This document shows positions 19,731-29,456 of a stretch of 64,000 nucleotides of DNA, piece by piece. Under the pieces are notes generated by a model, which saw nothing but the letters and a program-made list of their open reading frames with translations, was not told where the DNA came from and made no database searches. How positions within the stretch are numbered: position 1 is the stretch's first letter; every line of letters starts with the position of its first letter. A program made the translations under genes and the position numbers. Origin of the DNA: FEN-1297 sp963843605 (GTDB taxonomy: Bacteria > Bacteroidota > Ignavibacteria > Ignavibacteriales > Ignavibacteriaceae); NCBI GenBank assembly GCA_963843605.1, contig CAWJLA010000002.1, positions 838,557-902,556 of the forward strand, in the 5' to 3' direction.

Positions 19731-20404
19731 TTAAGAATAACAACCATCCACCTGAAGGCCCAATTCCATTTTATGGTATATTTCCGGATTCCTGCGTCCT
19801 TAAATATTTTAATAAGTTCCTTTTTTTTAAATCCTCTTTTAACTGATAACGGCGCATCGTTTTTTACCATTTCGCTTCTTGAAAAAAGCATCGTAAGTAT
19901 TTTTATTCCCAGGTAAGCAGGATAAGATCTATGAAGATCATTTATCACCATACCTAATTTTATGATATGAAAATAGTCGGAAATTAATCTTACGATTTCT
20001 TCTTCCCTGAAATGATGAAGTACTAATGAGAAATGAATTATATCAAAAGCTTCATCTCGAAAAGGAGGCTTTAACATATTCCCGAATATGATATTTATAC
20101 CGGGGCTCCGGTATTTAAGAATCTTGCATATACCTTTATTCAAATCAATTCCGTAAATCTTAACTTTTTCCTTTCCGCGCTGAAAGCCGCTTAAATTATC
20201 CGCACCGCCTATGCCTGCGTCAAGAATACTAATGCCGCTAGTGTTTCCGCATTTTTCCAGCAGCCTGTCGATTCCTTTTTTAGATACCGCGTTACCTCCC
20301 AGGAACCGGTTAATTAATTTCAGTTCGGAAAGAGCCGCGACTATTCTATTATCCGTCACGGTGAAATCATCCATTTGCTCGGTTTTATATTCCCTGTTCC
20401 GCAT
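19727..20404 (-). CDS. SAM-dependent methyltransferase of the type III PKS operon
   Basis: 225 residues, class I methyltransferase fold. Motif I is ILDAGIGGADNL, motif II near KIYGIDLN, and motif IV FDIIHFSLVLHHF. Predicted to methylate the product of the neighbouring polyketide synthase, probably on oxygen; this is inferred from operon position only. One base separates its start from the synthase stop, and its stop overlaps the next start, so the three genes form a tight operon. Confidence 0.85.
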   Translation of the reverse strand: MRNREYKTEQMDDFTVTDNRIVAALSELKLINRFLGGNAVSKKGIDRLLEKCGNTSGISILDAGIGGADNLSGFQRGKEKVKIYGIDLNKGICKILKYRSPGINIIFGNMLKPPFRDEAFDIIHFSLVLHHFREEEIVRLISDYFHIIKLGMVINDLHRSYPAYLGIKILTMLFSRSEMVKNDAPLSVKRGFKKKELIKIFKDAGIRKYTIKWNWAFRWMVVILK

Positions 20405-20405
20405 A

Positions 20406-21498
20406 TCATTTACTTTGGAAAAGTGCCGTTTCCATCGTTAAACCGGGACCGAACGCTACGGCGACACAATAATCGCCCTTCTTTAATTCATGAGAATTCA
20501 ATATTTCTTTTAAAATATAAAGTATCGAAACGGACGACATATTTCCGTAGTTCCGCAGTACGTTTCTAGAAAACCGCATATCGTTGTCTGAGAGAGAAAG
20601 GCCTGTCTGCAGCGCGTCTAAAATTGCTCTTCCGCCTGGATGAAGTGCCCAGAATTTGACATCGGTCGTTTTCAAATCTCTGGAGTTTAAAATTTCCTTC
20701 AGCTTCGGAGCAGCTGAGTTAAGAATAATCTTTGGTATATCCGATGAAAGAATCATTTCGAATCCGGTATTGCCTATATTCCATCCCATAAAATTCCGCG
20801 AGTCCGGAAATAACATCGAATCGGTATACAACAAGGATAACGTAACATCACGATCTATTTTATTTTTTGAAAATAATGCGGCGGCACATCCGTCGGCAAA
20901 AATTATATTCGCAAGTATATTATCACGTGTCGGTTCGGTCTGAAGATGGATGCTGCAAAGTTCAAGTGAAAGAAGCAGAATGCCCTCGTCTTCACCGGTT
21001 ACCGATGCCGCCTCAAGCACAGAGTTAAATCCTATGATCGAAGCAGCGCATCCCATAAAACCGATATTGGTACGTTTAATATCCGGTCTGAATTTAAATC
21101 GGGTAATCAGATGATTATCAATCCCGGGCGCATAAAATCCGGTGCATGATATTGTTATTAAACGTTTGATATTTCCGGAATCAAAACCGGTGGAGTTAAA
21201 TATGTTTTCCGCAGCCTCAAAGGCTAAAATTTTCGACCATTTCTCGTATAATTTCATTCGTGTTCTGGTGTCGGGGTTATAATAAATCCCGTCCCTGGAA
21301 TAAAATTTTTCTCCGGCTTCCTCCTCTGCATCCGGGATTACGATATACCTGTTTTCTATTCCCGAATGAGATATTGCCGAATCAATTAAATCTGGCTACC
21401 GCCGGCTTAACAGCCATTCTTTTTTTTAATTCTTCACAGGCTTTAATCTGTGTAATTCTGTAGGGCGGACTTGAAGTGGCGACTGAATTTAAAAACAT
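20406..21498 (-). CDS. Type III polyketide synthase (chalcone/alkylresorcinol synthase family), single-base frameshift
   Basis: Condenses malonyl-CoA with an acyl starter. The catalytic triad is complete: Cys (FMGCAASI), His (ALHPGGRA) and Asn (RNYGNMSS), about 150, 286 and 319 in the restored numbering. As printed, the frame beginning at the ATG at 21498 stops after about 38 codons, and a second frame starts inside at 21257. Removing one base from AAA at 21388-21390 joins them (KPAVARLIDSAISHSG) into about 363 residues, the normal family length. It is the first gene of a three-gene operon. The product is unknown; a long-chain alkyl resorcinol or pyrone would fit the family. Confidence 0.88.
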
Positions 21499-21559
21499 AT
21501 TTTTTACTTAGTTAAATTTTAAGATTTTATAACCGGCAGAATATTGATCACAAAAATGG

Positions 21560-21670
21560 TAGTGGGCTAATTTGCTATTTGCCATAGTAAGCAGATTTGC
21601 CTGCCGGTAGACAAGTCCGCTTGGGATGACAACAAATATTTTAGTAAGTTATAAACAAATTAGCCCGCTA
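21560..21670. repeat. 111-bp element with 15-bp inverted ends
   Basis: TAGTGGGCTAATTTG (21560-21574) and CAAATTAGCCCGCTA (21656-21670) pair with one mismatch. The inside (CCGGTAGACAAGTCCGCTTG, near 21604-21623) is GC-richer than its surroundings. It sits between two divergent genes. It looks like a small non-autonomous mobile element or a repeat-family member. Confidence 0.5.
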
Positions 21671-21754
21671 TCAAAAAAATTATGATTTCCATTTACCGAT
21701 CGATATAGTTAAATTTGATTTTAATTTAAGAAATCAATAATTAAAAATAACTAC

Positions 21755-22351
21755 ATGAAAAATTTTTGGGATGATAGGTATTCTCAGCAAGATTATGTGT
21801 ACGGCACGTCACCGAACGAATTCTTCAGACAAGAAATAGAAAAGTTGAAGCCCGGAAGAATATTATTGTTGGGTGAAGGTGAAGGAAGAAATGCGGTATT
21901 TGCAGCCAAGAACGGCTGGCAGGTGGACGCATTTGATTATAGTGCGAAAGCCAGGGATAAGGCACTTAAGCTTGCCGAAGATAATAATATTACGATCAAT
22001 TATAACGTGGTAAATATAGATGAATTGGAGATTGTGCCGGATACTTATGATGCAGCAGGAATAATATTTCTTCATCTCCACGGTATCCTTCGGGAAAAAC
22101 TGCATTCGCTTACCTTGGAAGCATTGAAAACAAACGGGAAATTAATTCTCGAGATGTTTTCCAAAGACCAGATAAAAAAAACATCCGGAGGCCCGAAAGA
22201 ATTGGAGTTACTGTACTCACTTTCGGAAATCGAAAAGGATTTTCAAGACTTGAAATTTGAGAAATTTTTTGAGACCGATACAAATTTAAATGAGGGCAGC
22301 TACCATTCCGGTGAAGCCAGTGTAATCCGGTTAGTTGGAACAAAAATATAA
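21755..22351 (+). CDS. SAM-dependent methyltransferase (TehB/thiopurine-like)
   Basis: 198 residues, a small class I methyltransferase. Opens FWDDRYSQQDYVYGTSPNEF, then motif I ILLLGEGEGRNAVFAA (about 36-51), with FDYSAKARDKA next; this pattern matches the tellurite-resistance TehB-like group. Substrate unknown. It is followed after 8 bp by a GT4 glycosyltransferase on the same strand and may belong to the glycan locus. AAAATAACTAC precedes the ATG; no strong ribosome site is seen. Confidence 0.82.
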   Translation: MKNFWDDRYSQQDYVYGTSPNEFFRQEIEKLKPGRILLLGEGEGRNAVFAAKNGWQVDAFDYSAKARDKALKLAEDNNITINYNVVNIDELEIVPDTYDAAGIIFLHLHGILREKLHSLTLEALKTNGKLILEMFSKDQIKKTSGGPKELELLYSLSEIEKDFQDLKFEKFFETDTNLNEGSYHSGEASVIRLVGTKI

Positions 22352-22359
22352 ATTTTGAG

Positions 22360-23643
22360 ATGAAGAAAGTCTTATTCGTTACATACTTCTGGCCGCCCTC
22401 GGGAAAAGCAACCGTACACTGGCCTCTTCATATTATAAAATACCTGCCTGAATACGGCTGGCAGCCGCTTGTATTAACCGCGGAAGAGGATGCTTTCTCG
22501 CATACGGATGAAAGCCTTTTAAAAGAAATTGATAATAATGTAAAAGTTGTCAGAACAAAATCCTGGGATCCGTTTAGTTTTTATCTGAAGTTTATAGGCA
22601 AAAGTAAAAACGATAAGATGACCGCCTCTGAAACAATTTCAACTACGAACAAAAGCATCAGCCACCGTATTTCGATTTGGATAAGAATGAATTTATTTAT
22701 TCCCGATGCTAGAGCCGGCTGGTACTTCCCCGGAACGAGACAGGCAAAAAAACTATTGCTGAAGGATGATATTGATGCAGTTGTTTCCATCGGTCCGCCG
22801 CATACAGGTCATTTGATAGCGAAAAAAATCGGTAAAATATTGTCGGTACCCCACGTGCCTGTTTTTATTGATCCATGGGTGGACATAGTTTATTATAAAA
22901 ATTTTAAAAGAAGCTCTTTAACTTTGAAATTGGATAATTATTTTGAAAAAAGTGTTTTGGAGAATGCGGCTTCAGCTGTTTTTGTTACCTCCACTATGCA
23001 AGAGGATTACATAAAGAAATACGGATTTCTTAAAGAAAAGTCACATGTATTGTATTGGGGATACAATGAGGAAAATTTTAAAAATTTAACGCCGTCTGTC
23101 CCGGCCGGTGAATTAGTTATTATGCATGCCGGAAATATATTTGATTACCAGAATATTCCTGCATTTTGGGGAAAAGTAAAATCGGAAATTAACAGCGGCA
23201 GAAAAATTAAGATCAGGTTCGTCGGGACTGTAAGTCCGGGAATTAAGAATGCAATTACTTCGTCAGGACTCGATGATATAACCGAATACGTGGGATTTCT
23301 GCCTTATGATGAAATGTTAAAAGAGCTGCAAAAAGCATCATGCCTGTTGGTATGCGCCACCGAAAGAAGACACGTACCCGGAAAACTTTTTGAATATTTG
23401 AGAATCGGTAAACCGATAATCGCTTTCGGTGACGATAATAAGGAAGTAGGAGAAATAATCAGTTCGGCGAATGCGGGAATGATGTTCAAGTATACAGAAG
23501 ATGGAAGTGAGTTTTTCGAAAAGATCGGTACATTTAATACCGATCTTTCCAAAGCAGAAAAATTTAACAGGGAGAACATTGCCGGAGAATTAGGAAAAAT
23601 TTTGGATAAGTCTAATTCCCTATTGCCACTCGGCAAATCCTAA
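22360..23643 (+). CDS. Glycosyltransferase family 4
   Basis: 427 residues, GT-B fold. The N-terminus FVTYFWPPSGKATVHWPL is typical of GT4 enzymes with a proline-rich opening. The C-terminal donor domain has GKLFEYLRIGKPIIAFG near 350, with the E used by retaining GT-B enzymes. It transfers a sugar from a nucleotide donor to a cell-surface glycan precursor; donor and acceptor are unknown. Its 3' end overlaps the convergent lipoprotein gene by 24 bp. Confidence 0.88.
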   Translation: MKKVLFVTYFWPPSGKATVHWPLHIIKYLPEYGWQPLVLTAEEDAFSHTDESLLKEIDNNVKVVRTKSWDPFSFYLKFIGKSKNDKMTASETISTTNKSISHRISIWIRMNLFIPDARAGWYFPGTRQAKKLLLKDDIDAVVSIGPPHTGHLIAKKIGKILSVPHVPVFIDPWVDIVYYKNFKRSSLTLKLDNYFEKSVLENAASAVFVTSTMQEDYIKKYGFLKEKSHVLYWGYNEENFKNLTPSVPAGELVIMHAGNIFDYQNIPAFWGKVKSEINSGRKIKIRFVGTVSPGIKNAITSSGLDDITEYVGFLPYDEMLKELQKASCLLVCATERRHVPGKLFEYLRIGKPIIAFGDDNKEVGEIISSANAGMMFKYTEDGSEFFEKIGTFNTDLSKAEKFNRENIAGELGKILDKSNSLLPLGKS

Positions 23644-24927
23644 ATGATACATGCCGTCGCTTCCTTTTCCGGAATAATATATTCTTAAAGTGTTACCATT
23701 CAAAAATAAATACGGATAACAAATTTCACTACACCAGTTTTGAGAAACATCCGATAAATTAAAAACGGGATTTGATGCATCTTTTGTCCAATGGATACCA
23801 TCCTCCGAATATGCCATTCCAACAGCGCTGTAAGGAACGTTTCCATAGCTCATTTTAAATCCGGCACTATCTTTTACAACAGAACAATATGATACACCGT
23901 CACTTTCCCAGGCCCGGTCTTTCGTTAAAATAGGATTATTGCCGTATTTTTTCCAATGTATTCCGTCCGTTGATGTGGCCATATTTATATTAAAATTTGT
24001 GTAATTATTTTGAGGACTTGCATCATAATACATAAAATAGTTTCCGTTATATTTTATGACACCATGTACATCCATAAAATACTGGTTGATATTGTCTGAC
24101 TGAATTATTGGATCATTATATTTTTCCCAGTGAATACCATCCGTTGATGTTGCCAATCCGATTTGCCTGTTCCCGGTATGAGAATCCCGTGTACCGATAT
24201 AATATAGTCTATATATTCCATTAACTTTTAAAACATATCCCATGGCTACCGTATAGTCGTCCCATGTCCCGGGAGACCCGCTGGTTAAAACCGGTCCGTT
24301 AGATCCGAGATGCCAAGAAATTCCATCGTTGGATTCGGCATAACTAATATCCGCATGACCATTATCGTATAAATTCATGAACCACATTTTATAAATACCG
24401 TTATCATACATAACCTGGGCTTGGGCAACATAATAAGTGAAATAAGGTATCTGGTTTGCGTTAAATACCGGATTATTTTTGTAATCCACCCAATGTTTAA
24501 TAGTTTGGCCCCAATTAACTGTAATCTCGATACTGCCCGTACCTAATTCTGTCGGCATTAAGGTCAAATTAACTTGGGTGGTAATACCCGCATTAACATC
24601 AACTTCTGTTTCGCCGCTGTAGACAATTACACCGTCGGAATCTAACGCGTCAACCTTTAAATGCCATGTTCCGACCGGAATACTTTTAAAAGAAATATCG
24701 GCACTGGTGTCGCTTAATAAATTTAATTCCCCAGTATAGGTGTCATAATCAGCCCTGTTTAAGTACGCAATCACCTTCATGACATTTTTAGGAGATGAGG
24801 TTTTGTCAATTTTAAGCGAAAGCCCTCCCTGTACAGCTTCATTGGGAGGTGAAGTCGACAGATCTTTTGAGCAACCCGCGAAGGTAAAGATTAAGATAGA
24901 CAAAAGTAAACTGATGTAATATTTCAT
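23620..24927 (-). CDS. Lipoprotein with N-terminal Ig-like domain and GH43/32-like beta-propeller
   Basis: 435 residues. The lipobox is FAGC, with Cys about residue 19, so it is anchored in an outer or inner membrane. Residues about 30-150 form a carboxypeptidase-regulatory-like domain (SLKIDK...VGTWHLKVDALD). Then four or five repeats of a DGI-W blade (SNDGISWH, STDGIHWEK, STDGIHWKK, SEDGIHWTK) match five-bladed glycosidase-type propellers. I do not see a clear catalytic acid set, so sugar binding is as likely as hydrolysis. A close paralogue lies at 26643-27948, with the DegT aminotransferase gene between. Confidence 0.78.
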   Translation of the reverse strand: MKYYISLLLSILIFTFAGCSKDLSTSPPNEAVQGGLSLKIDKTSSPKNVMKVIAYLNRADYDTYTGELNLLSDTSADISFKSIPVGTWHLKVDALDSDGVIVYSGETEVDVNAGITTQVNLTLMPTELGTGSIEITVNWGQTIKHWVDYKNNPVFNANQIPYFTYYVAQAQVMYDNGIYKMWFMNLYDNGHADISYAESNDGISWHLGSNGPVLTSGSPGTWDDYTVAMGYVLKVNGIYRLYYIGTRDSHTGNRQIGLATSTDGIHWEKYNDPIIQSDNINQYFMDVHGVIKYNGNYFMYYDASPQNNYTNFNINMATSTDGIHWKKYGNNPILTKDRAWESDGVSYCSVVKDSAGFKMSYGNVPYSAVGMAYSEDGIHWTKDASNPVFNLSDVSQNWCSEICYPYLFLNGNTLRIYYSGKGSDGMYHLGFAEWQ

Positions 24928-25215
24928 TGAGCCCCCGTTGAAATTAGAATTTCACATTCTCTTCATATTCTTGTTTTAAATGAAAAATAAAACAGTTTAT
25001 TAAAAATCTAATATTACTTACACATCCAAAGAATTACTGACTCGTAAACAGACATCGTTTAAATTTTGGGAATTATAAAAACTTAGGCATGTAAACAGTG
25101 GTAAAAATAAAACCTTTGACCCCATAAAATCCCCTGATTCAATTCCTAATTTAAGTCAATACAACCTTATGTTTGATCAAAAATATTAAAATTTATTGCA
25201 ATTTCAAATAAAAAC

Positions 25216-26298
25216 TTAAAATTTGTTCATGATCTCAATGACCTTGAATATATCCGTATCTGTATGCGCAAATGATATAGGTAAACCAAGCATTGTTTTA
25301 TTAATTTCTTCATTAATAGGAAATTCACGAAAATTAATTTTCTCTAATGCAGAATGACTTTCCGAATTTAATGACTTGTGTATATTTGTTTGAACTCCGT
25401 TCTTAAATAGATATTCTTTTAACTCGTCTCTTTGCTGATGTCTAATATTATATTCAAAAAAAACATCATAATAATCATCGTCTTCATCCGGTTTTATAAA
25501 ATCATCTTTTAAAAACATATTATAAAGATTAGCTAATTTCCTTTTATGCTCAATTATTTCATCAATCCTTTTTAATTTAGACAATATAAATCCGTTTTGG
25601 AGCTCGTTCGGACATGAATTGAAATTCTGAAGATCGAATTGAAAATCGTTGTGTTTACCGCAATTCCTTAATGCTAACAATTTTCCCGCCAGCTCGCTAT
25701 CGGAGGTAACCACGGCACCGGCATCACCCAAGGCACCTATAATTTTAGCCGGTTCAAATCCGAATGAGGCCGCAGCACCGAAAGAACCGGTAAGTCTGTT
25801 TTTATATTTTGCACCGTGGGATTGGGAACATTCTTCCATTATTAACAAATTATTTCTTAAGGCAATTTCGGAAATGGCATCCATATCGCACGATTTCCCC
25901 GATAAATGTGTAGCCAGTATTGCACTGGTCTTAGAATTAATTTTTTCCTCTATACATTCATGGTCGATATTGTACGTCTTCAAGTCAGGCTCGACTAAAA
26001 CAGGAAGGCATCCGGATCTTAAAACATACATAATTGTAGAAAAGTGCGAATTAGCCGATAAAATAATTTCACTGCCTTTAGCGAATCCCATAGCTTTTAT
26101 AGATAGTAAAAATGCATCTCTACCGCTTGCGCATGAAATACAATTACCGGAATTAATAAACTTCGCGAATGTCTCTTCAAATCGGTTTACGTAGTTACCG
26201 TTTACGAATATGCCTGTATTTAAAACGTTATTAAAATTATGTGTAAAATCTCCGAAAAATGCTTCATTAACGTCTCTTAGATTTTCATATTCAATCAT
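25216..26298 (-). CDS. DegT/DnrJ/EryC1/StrS-family aminotransferase
   Basis: 360 residues, PLP-dependent. The active-site Lys sits in SFGFEPAKIIGALGDAGAV, and EECSQSHGAKY precedes it, as expected. Such enzymes transaminate keto-sugars to make amino sugars for surface glycans. The C-terminus is a little shorter than average. It stands alone between two paralogous propeller lipoproteins, in the minus-strand run of the glycan locus. The specific sugar is not known. Confidence 0.87.
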   Translation of the reverse strand: MIEYENLRDVNEAFFGDFTHNFNNVLNTGIFVNGNYVNRFEETFAKFINSGNCISCASGRDAFLLSIKAMGFAKGSEIILSANSHFSTIMYVLRSGCLPVLVEPDLKTYNIDHECIEEKINSKTSAILATHLSGKSCDMDAISEIALRNNLLIMEECSQSHGAKYKNRLTGSFGAAASFGFEPAKIIGALGDAGAVVTSDSELAGKLLALRNCGKHNDFQFDLQNFNSCPNELQNGFILSKLKRIDEIIEHKRKLANLYNMFLKDDFIKPDEDDDYYDVFFEYNIRHQQRDELKEYLFKNGVQTNIHKSLNSESHSALEKINFREFPINEEINKTMLGLPISFAHTDTDIFKVIEIMNKF

Positions 26299-26508
26299 AA
26301 TATAACGACACTAATATTTTTTTATTCTCAAGAAATTACAATTAAATTTTGATTTTACAAATAACCTCATTAACACATAGCGAGGTTTTATAATGGAAAT
26401 GAAATTAATAAATATTACTCGAGTTAACCGTCTAAATGTTTATAGTGTTAAAAACGGTTGAACCTGCCTACCGTGTAAGTAGAACGGTTACAAAAAAACC
26501 TTTTTTCC

Positions 26509-26546
26509 TTTCATTAACCCGCGAATAAATTCGCGGGTTAATGAAA
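26509..26546. terminator. Strong hairpin, probable terminator in the 26.3-26.6 kb gap
   Basis: A 17-bp perfect stem (arms 26509-26525 and 26530-26546, ending in CCCGCGAA/TTCGCGGG) with a 4-nt TAAA loop. It lies in the 344-bp gap between the lipoprotein end and the DegT gene start. On the minus strand a run of seven T follows about 10 bases later. The rest of that gap shows only weak A/T-rich dyads. Confidence 0.7.
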
Positions 26547-26642
26547 AAGAAATAAATATTTCGGACAGTTTTAATGATATATTAAAACAGGCGGTCAGCT
26601 TGAGAAAATATAAATTTACTTAAACAATCACCTAAAATTGGT

Positions 26643-27948
26643 TTAGTTCAAAACACTGCGGCTTGCTACGCATATGTTTGTAGTATAATTTATGTAATTC
26701 GCCGTATAATAAAGCTTATATTCATTTCCAACTTTCATAAGAAAAGGATAATTTATCCTATCCCAGTGTTTGTATGTTTGTCCGGAAGAAAAAGTTGGTT
26801 GGGCAGATTTATTCCAGTTGATACCGTTTTGAGAAAAAGCTATTCCGAATTCAGTCCTATCCTCATTGCTGTAAATCATAATAAAACGATTATTATCGAA
26901 AATTACCGAAGAGTAAGAAACGTTATTTCCCTCCCAGGGTAAAGAAGGCTGTAATACGGGATTATTCGCATACATATTCCAGTTCAATCCGTCGGAAGAA
27001 ATTGCCAGATTAATTCTAATTTTTGACGGATCACCGTATGGACTGGATGAACAATACATATAATACTGCCCATTATATTTTATAACCGAAACAGCACCAT
27101 TTTCATAATAATTACTGTCAGCTTTTAAAATGGGGGCTCTGTGTTTTTCCCAATTGATACCGTCGGTTGAGGTAGCCAGTCCAATTTGCCATGGTCCGTA
27201 TGGCGATTGCCAGCCGTTATAATACATATAATACAGATTATTTATTTTAATAATTGCCCCGCACTGTACGGTATTTTCATCCCAAGAGCCCGGTTCGCCG
27301 TTATCCAAAACCGGTTTATTAAAAATATTTTGCCAATGAATACCGTCTTCCGATTCAGCATACCATACAGTTAATTTTTGAGGAATTCGAAGAACTGGCA
27401 TACCACATTTTGTACTTATTTTCATCATACATTACTTTCTGCATTAAAACCCGAACGGGAGAACTTGGATTCATTTCCGTAGTAAGTACCGGATTCAGAT
27501 TATAGTCTGTCCAAATAGTATTGGTCCCCCAACCGACATGTATGGATATGCCGCCTGTCCCCGACGCTGCAGGCAATAAGGTCATAGTAACTTGTGTAAT
27601 AACATCTGCCTCAACATTTACGTCGGTTTCTCCTGTATATAAAATTACATTATTGTTATCCAGTGCATTTACTTTCAGTTTCCACAAACCGACGGCAATA
27701 TTGCTAAAATACAATTCTGCGCTGGTGTCGCTTAAAAAATTAGTACTGCTTTTTAACGTATCAAAACCTGTTCTACTGAGATATGCAACTACACCTGCAA
27801 CATCCTGGGGTGCGTTAGCTTTATCTATTTTAAGGGATATTTTTCCGCTTGATGTCTTTGATGAATTGGAAGATGTGGGGCTGTCATTATTACAACCGAT
27901 TAGAATAAAAGTTAATACTATTATAGAAACAAAATAAATCTTTCTCAT
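26643..27948 (-). CDS. Paralogous beta-propeller lipoprotein, single-base frameshift
   Basis: Close paralogue of the protein at 23620-24927, about 434 residues when repaired. The lipobox is ILIGC at the N-terminus. An Ig-like domain follows (SLKIDKANAPQDV, VGLWKLKVNALD), then DGI-W blades (SEDGIHWQN, STDGINWEK). Printed, the first frame stops at 27355 and a second opens at 27428. Deleting one base from the T run 27375-27379 joins SSKLTVWYAESEDG across the break, aligning with the paralogue. The duplication around the DegT gene suggests a pair of related surface sugar-binding or sugar-cleaving proteins. Confidence 0.78.
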
Positions 27949-28196
27949 CTCTTCTCCCCTATATATTTAATAGATAAACTGAAAGTGTACCACTAAATCG
28001 ATAAAAAAGTCCAAATTTTCTATACATCCCCCATAATCGCACACGCCTACATTACATTCGCTTAATATGCATTCATGTTTACCAAATTAAAAAAATTAAA
28101 TTATGAATGCAATGAATTTTACAACTTTGAGTCACTCTCTTTCGTTTGCGCAGAAAGCTATCTGATAAAATAAAAACTTTGCTTTCTACTTTTAAG

Positions 28197-29456
28197 TTAT
28201 CCGTCTAATAGACTTGAATAATAGTTCTTATATCGCTCGCCAATTATTTGAGGCGTAAAATTTTCAAGTACTTTTCGTCTGGCATTTAATTTAACCTGTT
28301 CGATATTTTTTTCGTTCATTACCCAAATTATACCTTCGGCCAGAGAAGCCGCAGAATCCGGTTCGGCTAAAAATCCGTTATTCTTATGCTCAATCATATC
28401 GGGCATACCACCTATATTAAATGCAACCACTGGTACGCCGCATGACAAAGATTCCATCACCGTATTAGGCAGATTATCTTCCAACGACGGTGCTACAAAT
28501 ACGTCGGCCGAGTTATAACAAGCTACTAGCCGTTTCTGATCGCCGATACGCCCCAAAAAATTAGTTTTAAAAGGAATGTTTATTGTTTGATCTTTCCCGA
28601 ATGAACCGAATACCAACAATTCGACTTTTGATCTTAATTCAGGAAAATTTTCATAGAGGTATAATAAACTGTCTCGTAAAAAGACGAACCCCTTTCTTTC
28701 CTCTTTTAGGTTCATTGTTCCGAAGAGGATTAAAAATTTATTATCTGATAAATTAAAAATTTTCCTGCTTTCCATCTTATCAGACATTTTAAATGTATTT
28801 ATGTCGATCGGATTCGGAATGGCCCTTATATCCCTTGCTTTCAACAATCGGCTTTCCTTTGCACAGGAAGCAAGCCATTCACTGCATGTCACAATAAAAA
28901 GGTTCAGATTTTTATAAACTTCAAGTTTTTTATTAAATATTTTATTTGAAAAATCATTTATTCCCCGATATTTTAAGGAAGGACATTCCAAACACAATTT
29001 TTTATACTTTTCGCAGCCGCCGCTGTAATGACATCCGCCGGTAAATGCCCACATGTCGTGCAATGTCCATACTATGGGTTTATTAAGGGTTGCAAGTTTC
29101 CTGATAGTATTAAGTGAAAAAAAGCCGCCGTTAATCCAGTGTAAATTGATGATATCGGCTTCTAGCACCAGCGGATGTTTTGATACATCCGTGCCGAAAA
29201 AAGGGAATGAAAATCGACCCTTGTTTTTAAGAGTAAAAAAAAAGATCGAAAAATAATCAAGGAAGAATCTAACTAAATATGAAATTTTTCTAAGTGTATT
29301 ATTTACAAAGCCGATCGTTTCGTTATCGGAAATATATTTCATTTGAACAAGGACATTGGATTCAACGCCGGACGAATTAATAGCTTTATTAATTGCCTTA
29401 CACGCTATCGAAGCCCCGCCTTTCGAATCATCAATATTTATGTGTACGATTTTCAT
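28197..29456 (-). CDS. Glycosyltransferase family 4 (WcaC-like)
   Basis: 419 residues. Motifs: NLHWINGGFFS, WTLHDMWAFTGGCHYSGGC (about 130-148), and a donor domain with SLEDNLPNTVMESLSCGVPV containing the conserved Glu (near 330). GT4 enzymes of this type build exopolysaccharide repeat units. Four cysteines near 143-161 (GGCEKYKKLCLECP) are a feature of this subgroup. Overlaps the FkbM gene by 4 bp (ATGA), so both are probably translated from one message. Confidence 0.9.
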   Translation of the reverse strand: MKIVHINIDDSKGGASIACKAINKAINSSGVESNVLVQMKYISDNETIGFVNNTLRKISYLVRFFLDYFSIFFFTLKNKGRFSFPFFGTDVSKHPLVLEADIINLHWINGGFFSLNTIRKLATLNKPIVWTLHDMWAFTGGCHYSGGCEKYKKLCLECPSLKYRGINDFSNKIFNKKLEVYKNLNLFIVTCSEWLASCAKESRLLKARDIRAIPNPIDINTFKMSDKMESRKIFNLSDNKFLILFGTMNLKEERKGFVFLRDSLLYLYENFPELRSKVELLVFGSFGKDQTINIPFKTNFLGRIGDQKRLVACYNSADVFVAPSLEDNLPNTVMESLSCGVPVVAFNIGGMPDMIEHKNNGFLAEPDSAASLAEGIIWVMNEKNIEQVKLNARRKVLENFTPQIIGERYKNYYSSLLDG

